Assembly: GCF_000341105.1 (NCBI RefSeq)
Contig: NZ_ANBB01000041.1
Coordinates: 62,001-126,000, forward strand
Source: Nocardiopsis potens DSM 45234
GTDB taxonomy: Bacteria; Actinomycetota; Actinomycetes; Streptosporangiales; Streptosporangiaceae
DNA length: 64,000 nucleotides
Direction of reading: 5' to 3'
Numbering within the stretch: the first letter of the stretch is position 1; each line of letters starts with the position of its first letter. The notes below the pieces were generated by a model. That model searched no databases. It was not told the DNA's origin and saw only the letters and a program-made list of their open reading frames with translations. Positions 8,179 to 14,594 of this stretch are shown in pieces. The position numbers and the translations under genes are program-made.

Positions 8179-8655
8179 ATGCGCTGGGTACGGCGGGCCG
8201 AGGCCGGCGGGAGCGACCAGGACGGTACCCCCGGAGAAGAGGACGGCGGCACCGGCGAAGAAGGCGGGCAGGGCGAGGAGGACGATCCTTCCGGCGGCGG
8301 GGAGGACGGCTCCGAGGAAGAGGCGGAGACCTCCCCCGCGGACTGGGACGGCGTGTACGACCCGGAGCCGGCCGGGGACCTGGAGGACGCCGGCCCGATC
8401 GCCCAGCACTCCGGCCAGGCGAAGGAACTCGGTTTCGAGGACAACGACGAACTCGCGGATTACCTGCAGGGGGCGATGGCCCCGAGGAAGAGCAACAACC
8501 CTGCGAACAACATCCTGAAAAAGCCGAAGCTGAAGAACGGAAGAATCGCCTGGCACGATGAGAACAACGGCGTGATCGTCATCAGGAATACGCAGAATCC
8601 GACGAAGAGCACGGCTTACAAGGGCGCTCTCGATGAATTCCTCCGACTCTCCTGA
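8179..8655 (+). CDS. leaderless (deleted) toxin variant with intact C-terminal toxin-like domain
   Basis: The protein has 158 residues. It begins MRWVRRAEAGG, like the 6506 toxin, but passes straight into GSDQDGTPGEEDGG, which in the 6506 toxin lies about 60 residues downstream. The pilin-like membrane segment and cysteine pair are therefore missing. A second loss removes the pre-toxin domain after YDPEPAGDLEDA. The C-terminal 75 residues (DELADYLQGAMAPRKSNNPA; GRIAWHDENNGVIVIRN; STAYKG) look like a small RNase-type toxin domain. The frame is open and an immunity-type gene follows, so it may be a donor cassette, a cytoplasmic remnant or a misannotated orphan toxin rather than dead sequence. 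Start chosen by similarity. Confidence 0.65.
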   Translation: MRWVRRAEAGGSDQDGTPGEEDGGTGEEGGQGEEDDPSGGGEDGSEEEAETSPADWDGVYDPEPAGDLEDAGPIAQHSGQAKELGFEDNDELADYLQGAMAPRKSNNPANNILKKPKLKNGRIAWHDENNGVIVIRNTQNPTKSTAYKGALDEFLRLS

Positions 8656-9112
8656 GGGAGACCCGAACGCTTCCGGCGCGCCGGGCGCCTCCCCGGGCGA
8701 CCTGGCCGCGGCCTTCAGGGTCATCGACTCCCCGCAGGCCTCCGACGACGAGGCCGGTGCCCTCATCAACGCGGTCGCCCGGTCGCCGCTCTCCGGGGAG
8801 GCGGTTCCGCTGCTGGCGGCCTCGCTCCGCTCCACCCGCAGCCCGAGCCGGGCCGTTCTGATCATCCGAGCGCTCAGGGGGCTGGACGCCGCCGCGGGGA
8901 GCATTCCGGAGCTGCTGCGCATCGCCCGCGGGGCCGACTGGGATCCCGGGCGGGACGCCTGGTGGGTCGCGCTCGGCACGCTCTCCCGGCTGGCCCGGCG
9001 GGCGCCGGAGCTCGCCGGTGAACTCCGCGCCCTGGCCGAGGAGCCCGGGCTCACCGAGCACCAGGCCTCGTGGGCCGCCAAGTGCGCCGAGCGGGCCGAC
9101 GCCGCCTCCTGA
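8633..9112 (+). CDS. HEAT-like helical protein, probable immunity protein
   Basis: The protein has 159 residues and is almost entirely helical after a flexible N-terminus. Repeating helix pairs (ALINAVARSPLSGEAVPLLA; SRAVLIIRALRGLDAAAG; WWVALGTLSRLARRAPELAG) look like short HEAT/ARM-type repeats. The ATG lies 23 bases inside the end of the toxin frame, so the genes are coupled. There is no signal peptide. An immunity role for the toxin domain at 8179-8655 is inferred from position; its retention supports the view that the toxin domain is still harmful. Confidence 0.55.
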   Translation: MNSSDSPEGDPNASGAPGASPGDLAAAFRVIDSPQASDDEAGALINAVARSPLSGEAVPLLAASLRSTRSPSRAVLIIRALRGLDAAAGSIPELLRIARGADWDPGRDAWWVALGTLSRLARRAPELAGELRALAEEPGLTEHQASWAAKCAERADAAS

Positions 9113-9459
9113 GCGGGGCCCGCCGGGGCCGCGTCCCCGGGGCTCCCCGCGCCTCCGCCCGGCCCGGATGAGCGGATGATTCTTGGCCCAACGTCCGGGC
9201 ACCGAAAAGCGGCACCCCGGTTACGGGGAATGAAACAGGCCCACCCCTCTGGGCCCCCCTTTTCTCCGCCTTCTCTCTTCGGCACCGCGGGTGATCTGGA
9301 AGGACTCCACTACTTTTCCCGAACGCCGTTTCAGTGAGCGGCACAGAGGTCCCAGGAAAGTCCCCATAAGGCCCTGCTCCGCTGGGTCTGATGCCTTTTC
9401 TTTCCCGCTCTTAGCCTCGGAACCGCTCGGACGGTGCAGAGGCGGGGGCGGGGAGTGCG
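9113..9459. other. intergenic region with probable promoter for beta-rich toxin A
   Basis: No gene is visible. Near the 3' end, GGGTCT (9384-9389) precedes TAGCCT (9412-9417) by 22 bases, with GATGCC in the -35 position 16 bases before the -10. This is a weaker version of the motif upstream of the other toxins; the upstream palindrome half is not well kept. Confidence 0.45.
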
Positions 9460-10911
9460 GTGGAGTTCTTCGGTGGGAGGCGCGGCGGCGACCGCGGGTC
9501 ATCGGCCACGGAGTACGCGGCCCTGGTCCTGCTCGTCGCCGCCCTGCTCGGGGCGGTCGCCGTGGTCTCGGTTCCGGCCCGGGTGGCCGGCCTTCTGGAG
9601 TACGCCTTCTGCGTGATCGGCGGCGGGAAGGACTGCGGCCTGGACCCCGGCGGGGACCGGGCCGACGCACCCAAGGACGAGGACTACCTGCCACCGCGCT
9701 GCGAGGTGTACCAGCTCCAGGACAAGGCCGGTTACTCCATGTACGTCGGCATCTTCAAGTTCGGCGAGGAGTACGCCTTCATGGAGCAGCAGATGGCCGA
9801 CGGCACCTACCGGCTCACCCTCATGCCGCACAACGTGGAGCTGGGCGTGGAGGGCAAGGCCTTCCAGGTGAAGGGCGAGGGCGGGAAGAACGTGCGGCTC
9901 GGCGCGGAGGCGAAGATCGGCGCCTACCTGAAGGCCGGGGTCGGCGACACCTGGGTGTTCAAGGACAAGGCGGAGGCGCGGTCCTTCAAGGACGACATCA
10001 TCGAGAACCAGATGGCGATGGACTCGATGGCCCGCAACCCGGGGGCCGGGCTCTACTACGCGCTCAACCCGCCGCCGGAGATCCCCGACCCCGGGATCAC
10101 CACCGCGACCCTGCGGCTGGAGGCCGGGGCCAACGCGGAGGCCGGCGCCGGGGTCAAGACCTCCTCCGGCGAGACCTACTGGGACAGCGGGACCGGCCTC
10201 AACGGCAAGATCCGGGTCGGCGGCCAGGTCTCGGTCCGCACCGACCGGCGCGACCCGGACAACCCCCTCACCGGGACCACCTACCAGATGGACGGGCAGC
10301 TCGGCGTGGGCAGCGAGCTCGGCGGCGCCGGCGCCGAGGACCTGCGCAACTGGACCGGCGCGGTCCGGGTGACGCGCAACGAGGAGGGCGAGCCGGTGGA
10401 GCTCGTCTACACCACCTCGGTCGAGGAGTCCCTGGTCAGCAAGGACCGCCTGGGCAACAGGTACAAGGGCGGCAAGGGCGGGCTGAAGGACAAGGAGGGC
10501 GCGGGCATCCTGCAGGAGACCCGGACCACGCTCACCCTGGACACCCCGGAGGAGCGCGCGATCGCCGAGCGGTACCTGGAGGAGCAGGGGCTGACCGGGA
10601 TGCCCTCGCTCGCCTTCAGCCAGGTCTTCGACGACGGCGGCGACCTGCTGCGGGAGCCCCCCGAAGGGGCCGGCGAGTTCGAGCGGCTGCTGTACGACAA
10701 GGCCACCGTCTCCAACACCGTCCAGGAGAAGACCACCGATGCGGCCGCCTTCGGCGGCAAGGTCGCGCTGGGCCTGGGCCTGGGGCTGAAGCTGTCCACC
10801 GAGTCGTCGGCCGCGCACACCGTGGAGGCCGAGTACCTGGGCGCCCCCCGCCCGGAGGGGACCCGCGGCTTCCTCGACTTCCCCGACTGCGTCTCCCGGG
10901 AGGGGCGATGA
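9460..10911 (+). CDS. pilin-leader protein A with large beta-rich domain, possible pore-forming toxin
   Basis: The protein has 483 residues. The leader has Gly13, then SSATEY (Glu +5, Tyr +6) and a hydrophobic stretch to about 39; Cys51 and Cys59 form the cysteine pair (FCVIGGGKDC). The remainder is rich in beta-strands with alternating Gly and polar residues (RLEAGANAEAGAGVKTSSGE; KVALGLGLGLKLSTES), as seen in pore-forming or barrel proteins. One Cys lies at the start of the domain (PPRCEVYQ) and one at the end (FPDCVS). Both are also present in paralogue B (14594-16138), suggesting a disulfide that closes the domain. A small membrane protein is encoded downstream. Toxic activity is inferred; no enzyme motif was found. 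GTG start with GGGGAG upstream. Confidence 0.65.
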   Translation: MEFFGGRRGGDRGSSATEYAALVLLVAALLGAVAVVSVPARVAGLLEYAFCVIGGGKDCGLDPGGDRADAPKDEDYLPPRCEVYQLQDKAGYSMYVGIFKFGEEYAFMEQQMADGTYRLTLMPHNVELGVEGKAFQVKGEGGKNVRLGAEAKIGAYLKAGVGDTWVFKDKAEARSFKDDIIENQMAMDSMARNPGAGLYYALNPPPEIPDPGITTATLRLEAGANAEAGAGVKTSSGETYWDSGTGLNGKIRVGGQVSVRTDRRDPDNPLTGTTYQMDGQLGVGSELGGAGAEDLRNWTGAVRVTRNEEGEPVELVYTTSVEESLVSKDRLGNRYKGGKGGLKDKEGAGILQETRTTLTLDTPEERAIAERYLEEQGLTGMPSLAFSQVFDDGGDLLREPPEGAGEFERLLYDKATVSNTVQEKTTDAAAFGGKVALGLGLGLKLSTESSAAHTVEAEYLGAPRPEGTRGFLDFPDCVSREGR

Positions 10912-11077
10912 CCGGGCGGGCCGGACCCCAATGCTCCGGCTGCGGCTACATTTGCGGTGGTTCCGGCGCCGCCCCCGCCGTGCTCCGCGGGCGCGGGCGC
11001 GTCCCCTGCCCGGCCCGTGCGGCCCGGCGGGGGCGGCCCGTGCGGCGCAGGAACCTCCGGTCCAGGACGAGTGAGGC

Positions 11078-11097
11078 CGCCCCGCCCGGGCGGGGCG
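11078..11097. repeat. perfect 20-bp palindrome between toxin A and its membrane partner
   Basis: CGCCCCGCCCGGGCGGGGCG is a perfect palindrome 16 bases before the start of the membrane protein gene, in a 202-base gap. It may be an operator or an attenuating hairpin. The same gap contains a short open frame (10931-11074, 47 very basic residues) with high third-position GC but no clear ribosome site; I do not call it a gene. Confidence 0.45.
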
Positions 11098-11113
11098 AAG
11101 AGAGGCGCAACCG

Positions 11114-11527
11114 ATGAGAGCCCCCCTCTGGTCGGCCGCGGTGGTGTGCGGCGGCTGGCTGGTCACCATGATCGGCTACACCCTGATCGGCGCCGCGGCG
11201 ACCGCCGCCGCGGTCGCCCCCGCCGACGGCACCGTCATCGTGCGGGAGACCGTGACCACCGCCGACGTGCTGAGCGTCCTGGCGGTCCTGGTCCTGGTCG
11301 CCCTGGCCGTGTGGCCGGGCACCGCGGTCGCCGTGATCCGGGCCCGGCTCGCCCCGCGCGCGGCCGCGGCCGTCGGCGCGGCCGGCCCGGTGGCCGCGGT
11401 CGCCATGACCCTCGCCCTGTTCGCCTCGAACGGCGGCGGTGCGGGCACGGCCGCCGCGCACGCCGCGGCGGCCGCCCTGGGCTGCGCGGCCGGCATCGCC
11501 GCCGGCCGCTCGGCGAAGCGCGGCTGA
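11114..11527 (+). CDS. small four-helix membrane protein, probable immunity protein of toxin A
   Basis: The protein has 137 residues and about four predicted membrane segments (near 8-35, 50-75, 88-110 and 115-132), with little outside them. It follows the beta-rich protein A on the same strand. Paralogue B at 14594-16138 is also followed by a four-helix membrane protein of nearly equal length (135 residues). Two independent copies of this gene order support an immunity role against a membrane-active toxin, comparable in principle to bacteriocin immunity proteins. No family is recognised. GAGAGGCGC serves as ribosome site. Confidence 0.6.
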   Translation: MRAPLWSAAVVCGGWLVTMIGYTLIGAAATAAAVAPADGTVIVRETVTTADVLSVLAVLVLVALAVWPGTAVAVIRARLAPRAAAAVGAAGPVAAVAMTLALFASNGGGAGTAAAHAAAAALGCAAGIAAGRSAKRG

Positions 11528-11529
11528 GC

Positions 11530-11712
11530 TCAGCGCCGCTTGCTGAAACCGATACCGAACGCCACGGCGAGCACCAGGCCGATCGCGATCCCGAGGCCGA
11601 TGTTGTCGATGGAGACGCCCAGGGCGACCCCGATCACCACACCGACCGCCGGGCCGGCGCCCGCCGCCATTCCTCTCTTCATGCCGCCTCCGGTCTTCAC
11701 GCCCCTCCTCAT
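11530..11712 (-). CDS. small glycine-zipper membrane protein
   Basis: The protein has 60 residues: a basic N-terminus (MRRGVKTGGGMKRG) and one long or two short hydrophobic segments with spaced glycines (GVVIGVALGVSIDNIGLGIA, then GLVLAVAFGIGF), ending in SKRR. It is convergent with the membrane protein at 11114-11527, only two bases apart. AGGGG lies eight bases before the ATG. Glycine-zipper proteins of this size are common in actinomycetes and their role is unknown. It could modulate the membrane or the toxin locus, but nothing here proves it. Confidence 0.55.
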   Translation of the reverse strand: MRRGVKTGGGMKRGMAAGAGPAVGVVIGVALGVSIDNIGLGIAIGLVLAVAFGIGFSKRR

Positions 11713-11830
11713 GTCCGCATCCCCTGGATGAGACGCCCCCGAGCGCCGCCCAGATCCCGCACATACCGCCCGAACCGCCGGATCTCGCGTCCGGTTCCGG
11801 CCACCGGGCCCAATCCGCGCCCCTCCCGTT

Positions 11831-11876
11831 TTGGGCCCCCGGTCTCACGACGCCCGACCGCTCCGGCTCTTAGGCT
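11831..11876 (+). promoter_or_regulatory. shared palindrome plus -10, calpain toxin 2 promoter
   Basis: TTGGGCCCCCGGTCTCACGA (11831-11850) continues into CGCCC and, 24 bases after the GGTCTC half-site, TAGGCT (11871-11876). Layout and spacing match the copies at 6417, 8075 and 18287. Confidence 0.55.
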
Positions 11877-11942
11877 CCCCGCATCGGATTGCGCCTCGCC
11901 CTTCGGCACTGACATCAGCCGACCTTGTGAAAGCAGCCCTGC

Positions 11943-13259
11943 ATGCGCGCCCTCTCCCCTCCCCCCGCCGCTGCGGCCCGCCGACGCCCCGACCGCGGAG
12001 CCGGCCTCACCGAGTACGCCGCCGGTGTCCTGGTGGTCGCCGCCCTGGTCGTGGCGGTGTTCGCGACCGGACTCGATTCCCGCATCGCCGACATGTTCCG
12101 CGAAGGCCTGTGCCGTGTCTCGGAGGCCGTCGAGCAGAGCGGCGCGTGCGAGGAGAACGACGGACCGGACACCCGTGGGCCCGACGTCACCACCCAGGAG
12201 CACCGGATCGGCGGGGGCGGGAACGGGAAGAAGCCGGACGGCTCCGACGGCCCCGACTACGCCGACCCGGAGGCGATCGAGGACGAGCTCGCGGAGATCC
12301 GCGAGTCCCTGGACAGCGGTTTCTGGGACTTCTGCCTCTTCAACTGCCCCCGTGACCCGGCCGAGGTCATGGAGGGGATGACCTCCGAAGAGCTGAACAC
12401 CCTGATGTCCTCGCTCACCGCGGACGAGATCCGCGAGCTGCTCGATTCGGACGGCGTCCGCGAGATCGTGCTCTCCCGGGTGGACCTGGAGATCCTCCGG
12501 GACCTGCGCGACATCGACCGGCACGGCATCGACCCGTCCTTCGACGACGTCGAGGGCGACAGCGCCAACACCGAGGACGGGAGGCGCACCGACCTCGGCT
12601 GGGCCGAGTACCCGAACGGCACGCTCTGGGGCGACGACGGGGAGATCGGCTCCGACGACCTGCGGCAGGGCGCCCTGGGCGACTGCTGGTGGCTGGCCGG
12701 CATGGGCGCCATCGCCGACCAGAACCCCCAGATCATCAAGGACATGATCAAGGAGAACGCCAACGGCACCTACACCGTCACCTTCGGCGACGGCGAGCAG
12801 GTGACGGTCACCCCCGACCTGGTGGTCAACTCCAACAACAGCCCCGCGTTCTCCAGCCCGCAGGGCGGGGTCATGTGGCCCGCCATCCTGGAGAAGGCCT
12901 ACGCCGAGAAGGAGGGCAGCTTCGGGGAGATCGAGGGCGGCTGGCCCGGCGACGCGATGGAGACGATCACCGGCGACGACAGCGGCGAGGTCCCCGGCAT
13001 GCTGCAGACCGAGGAGTTCCTCTCCGCGATGCTGGACGAGGGCGTCGCGATCGGCGCCACGACGCCCGGCGACAAGAAGGACTCCTACTATGAGCTGGAA
13101 AGCGGCGACAGCCTGGTCGGCAACCACGCCTACGTCGTGAAGGAGATCAAGGACGGCAAGGTGACGCTGTACAACCCCTGGGGTCGGCAGCACGCGACGC
13201 TGACCATGGAGGAGTTCCGCGAGAAGCTGGACACCGTGCAGACGAACGAGGCCGAATAG
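11943..13259 (+). CDS. pilin-leader toxin with calpain-like cysteine protease domain (second copy)
   Basis: The protein has 438 residues. The leader has Gly19, then AGLTEY (Glu +5, Tyr +6) and a hydrophobic stretch to about 42; Cys58 and Cys69 form the cysteine pair. A short Gly/Asp linker is followed by a helical region (105-195), comparable to the same region of the first copy, and the C2 protease domain: Cys248 in GALGDCWWLAG, His395 in GNHAYVVKEI and Asn411 in YNPWGRQH. It is paralogous to 4255-5715 over the whole effector part, but the linker lacks the proline repeats. A small lipoprotein gene follows, repeating the gene order of the first calpain locus. Confidence 0.8.
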   Translation: MRALSPPPAAAARRRPDRGAGLTEYAAGVLVVAALVVAVFATGLDSRIADMFREGLCRVSEAVEQSGACEENDGPDTRGPDVTTQEHRIGGGGNGKKPDGSDGPDYADPEAIEDELAEIRESLDSGFWDFCLFNCPRDPAEVMEGMTSEELNTLMSSLTADEIRELLDSDGVREIVLSRVDLEILRDLRDIDRHGIDPSFDDVEGDSANTEDGRRTDLGWAEYPNGTLWGDDGEIGSDDLRQGALGDCWWLAGMGAIADQNPQIIKDMIKENANGTYTVTFGDGEQVTVTPDLVVNSNNSPAFSSPQGGVMWPAILEKAYAEKEGSFGEIEGGWPGDAMETITGDDSGEVPGMLQTEEFLSAMLDEGVAIGATTPGDKKDSYYELESGDSLVGNHAYVVKEIKDGKVTLYNPWGRQHATLTMEEFREKLDTVQTNEAE

Positions 13260-13301
13260 CCGACCGCCGTGAACGGCCGCTCCCGGGAGAGAAGACGACC
13301 G

Positions 13302-13745
13302 ATGCCCCACCGACCGAACCGCCGCCGCGCGCTGCCGGCCGCCGTCTGCTGCGCCCTCCTGCTGGCCTTCGGCGCCGCGTGCAGCGGTGGCGGAGACGAG
13401 GAGCCAGCCTTGGACCCGACCGGTTCCCCCACCCGCCGCACCGTCGACCCCTCGCCGCCCCCGAGCGGGGAGGAGCGCACCCTGCGGCTCGCCCAGGGGG
13501 CGCAGGACCGCTCCAGCGACCTGGAGCTCTCGCTGTCCCGGGTGACCGACGGCGAGGCCCGGCTGACCGTCTCCGCCGGCCCCGGCATCGACGAGCCGCA
13601 GACGCTCACCGGGTCCGAAGGGGACGCCCTCGAACTGGAGAACGGCTACACGATCACCCTCGACGAGGTCGAGGACCCTCCCGAGGACCATGAGGGGGTC
13701 GGCAACGCCGGCTCCGTCACCGTGACCGTCTCTCCCCCGGAGTAG
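13302..13745 (+). CDS. lipoprotein, probable immunity/inhibitor for calpain toxin 2
   Basis: The protein has 147 residues with a signal peptide ending at a lipobox (FGAAC, Cys27). The mature part is one beta-rich module (DLELSLSRVTDGEARLTVSA, then GDALELENGYTITLDEVEDP) of the kind that occurs twice in the lipoprotein behind calpain toxin 1. ATG at 13302 is preferred over the upstream in-frame GTG at 13269 because GGAGAGAAG lies seven bases before it and the signal peptide is then of normal length. The repeated calpain-lipoprotein pairing suggests a surface-anchored protease inhibitor; this is inferred. Confidence 0.65.
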   Translation: MPHRPNRRRALPAAVCCALLLAFGAACSGGGDEEPALDPTGSPTRRTVDPSPPPSGEERTLRLAQGAQDRSSDLELSLSRVTDGEARLTVSAGPGIDEPQTLTGSEGDALELENGYTITLDEVEDPPEDHEGVGNAGSVTVTVSPPE

Positions 13746-13755
13746 GCGGAACCCC

Positions 13756-13801
13756 GGAAGCGCCGGTGGTGCGGGCAGGCGCCCGCCCCACCGGCGCTTC
13801 C
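13756..13801. terminator. strong hairpin after calpain locus 2
   Basis: GGAAGCGCCGGTGG (13756-13769) pairs perfectly with 13788-13801, with a further GCGGGC/GCCCGC pairing inside. It lies 11 bases after the lipoprotein stop. Confidence 0.65.
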
Positions 13802-13827
13802 GTGTCCCCCGGCCCCGCGCCCACCCT

Positions 13828-13928
13828 GTTGAGCCCAGGGCTGTTGCTTTTCCCCGGCCCTGGACGCACACCGTGCACGGGACCGCCGGAGCGGCGGGCC
13901 GGGCAAAAGCAACAGGCCGGGGCTCAAC
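13828..13928. repeat. long imperfect inverted repeat A
   Basis: The arms begin GTTGAGCCC and end GGGCTCAAC, and contain CTGTTGCTTTT pairing with AAAAGCAACAG and CCGGCCC pairing with GGGCCGG. The unpaired centre is about 35 bases. It is non-coding and lies between two toxin loci. Confidence 0.55.
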
Positions 13929-13953
13929 ATCGTCGTCGTACCACCGCGATGAC

Positions 13954-14101
13954 GTCGAGCTCCGCGTCGTCGTCTTTGCCCGGCCCACCCCGAGCGGTCT
14001 TGTTTCCCCGAGTAGGAAGGGGCCGGGAAAAGACGACGACCCTGAGCTCGACAAGGTGAGCGCGGGGCCGGGGGCGGGAAAACGGTGCCCCTGAGCTCGA
14101 C
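13954..14101. repeat. long imperfect inverted repeat B with an extra half-copy
   Basis: GTCGAGCTC at 13954 pairs with GAGCTCGAC ending at 14052; inside, GTCGTCGTCTTT pairs with AAAGACGACGAC and CCCGGCCC with GGGCCGGG. A further right-arm copy (GGGCGGGAAAA ... CCTGAGCTCGAC) ends at 14101. The design is the same as repeat A, but the sequence differs. No gene is visible in 13746-14186. Confidence 0.55.
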
Positions 14102-14186
14102 GAGGTGGGTGCGCCCGGCCCGGTGAGCGCGACCGGACCGGGCGGGCGCGGGGCCGGGTTCCGCGGCGGCCGGTGCGGACCGTCCG

Positions 14187-14594
14187 CTAGCGGCGGGCGC
14201 GGGCGAACACGTTCTCCTGCTCCCGGGCGGGGAGGGCGATCCACCAGGCCGCGGCGGCGCCGGCCACGAAGCAGAGCGCCCGGGCCGTGATCACCGAGGC
14301 GGGGGTCCCGGCGCCCACGGAGAGCACCACGTCGGCGACCAGGTCCACCAGCGGAGGGGCGAGGACCACCGCCGCCCCGAGAGCGCTGCGCAGCCGGGGG
14401 CGGCCGTAGACCAGCGCCGCGGCCAGCACCATCAGGAAGGTGACCGGGAGCTGCGGGAGTGCGTACCAGGCGATCCGCCCGACGTCGTCGGTGATCTGGT
14501 CGACCGGGGCCAGCGACTCGACCCCGAGGCCGACCGCGACGCTTCCGACGATCCAGACCCCGGCCGCCGCTGCGACGGCGAGTACGGCTCTCAT
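14187..14594 (-). CDS. small four-helix membrane protein, probable immunity protein of protein B
   Basis: The protein has 135 residues with four predicted membrane segments (about 4-26, 43-66, 72-95 and 102-122) and a short basic tail. Its ATG overlaps the stop of protein B by one base (TGATG), so translation is coupled. It is similar in length and topology to the protein at 11114-11527, although the sequences look divergent, as expected for specific immunity proteins. An immunity role is inferred from the repeated arrangement. Confidence 0.6.
   Translation of the reverse strand: MRAVLAVAAAAGVWIVGSVAVGLGVESLAPVDQITDDVGRIAWYALPQLPVTFLMVLAAALVYGRPRLRSALGAAVVLAPPLVDLVADVVLSVGAGTPASVITARALCFVAGAAAAWWIALPAREQENVFARARR

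Noticed and set aside
10931-11074. 47-residue basic open frame between protein A and its membrane partner
   Set aside because: It has no clear ribosome site and an Arg/Pro composition typical of chance frames in this GC range; kept only as a remark.
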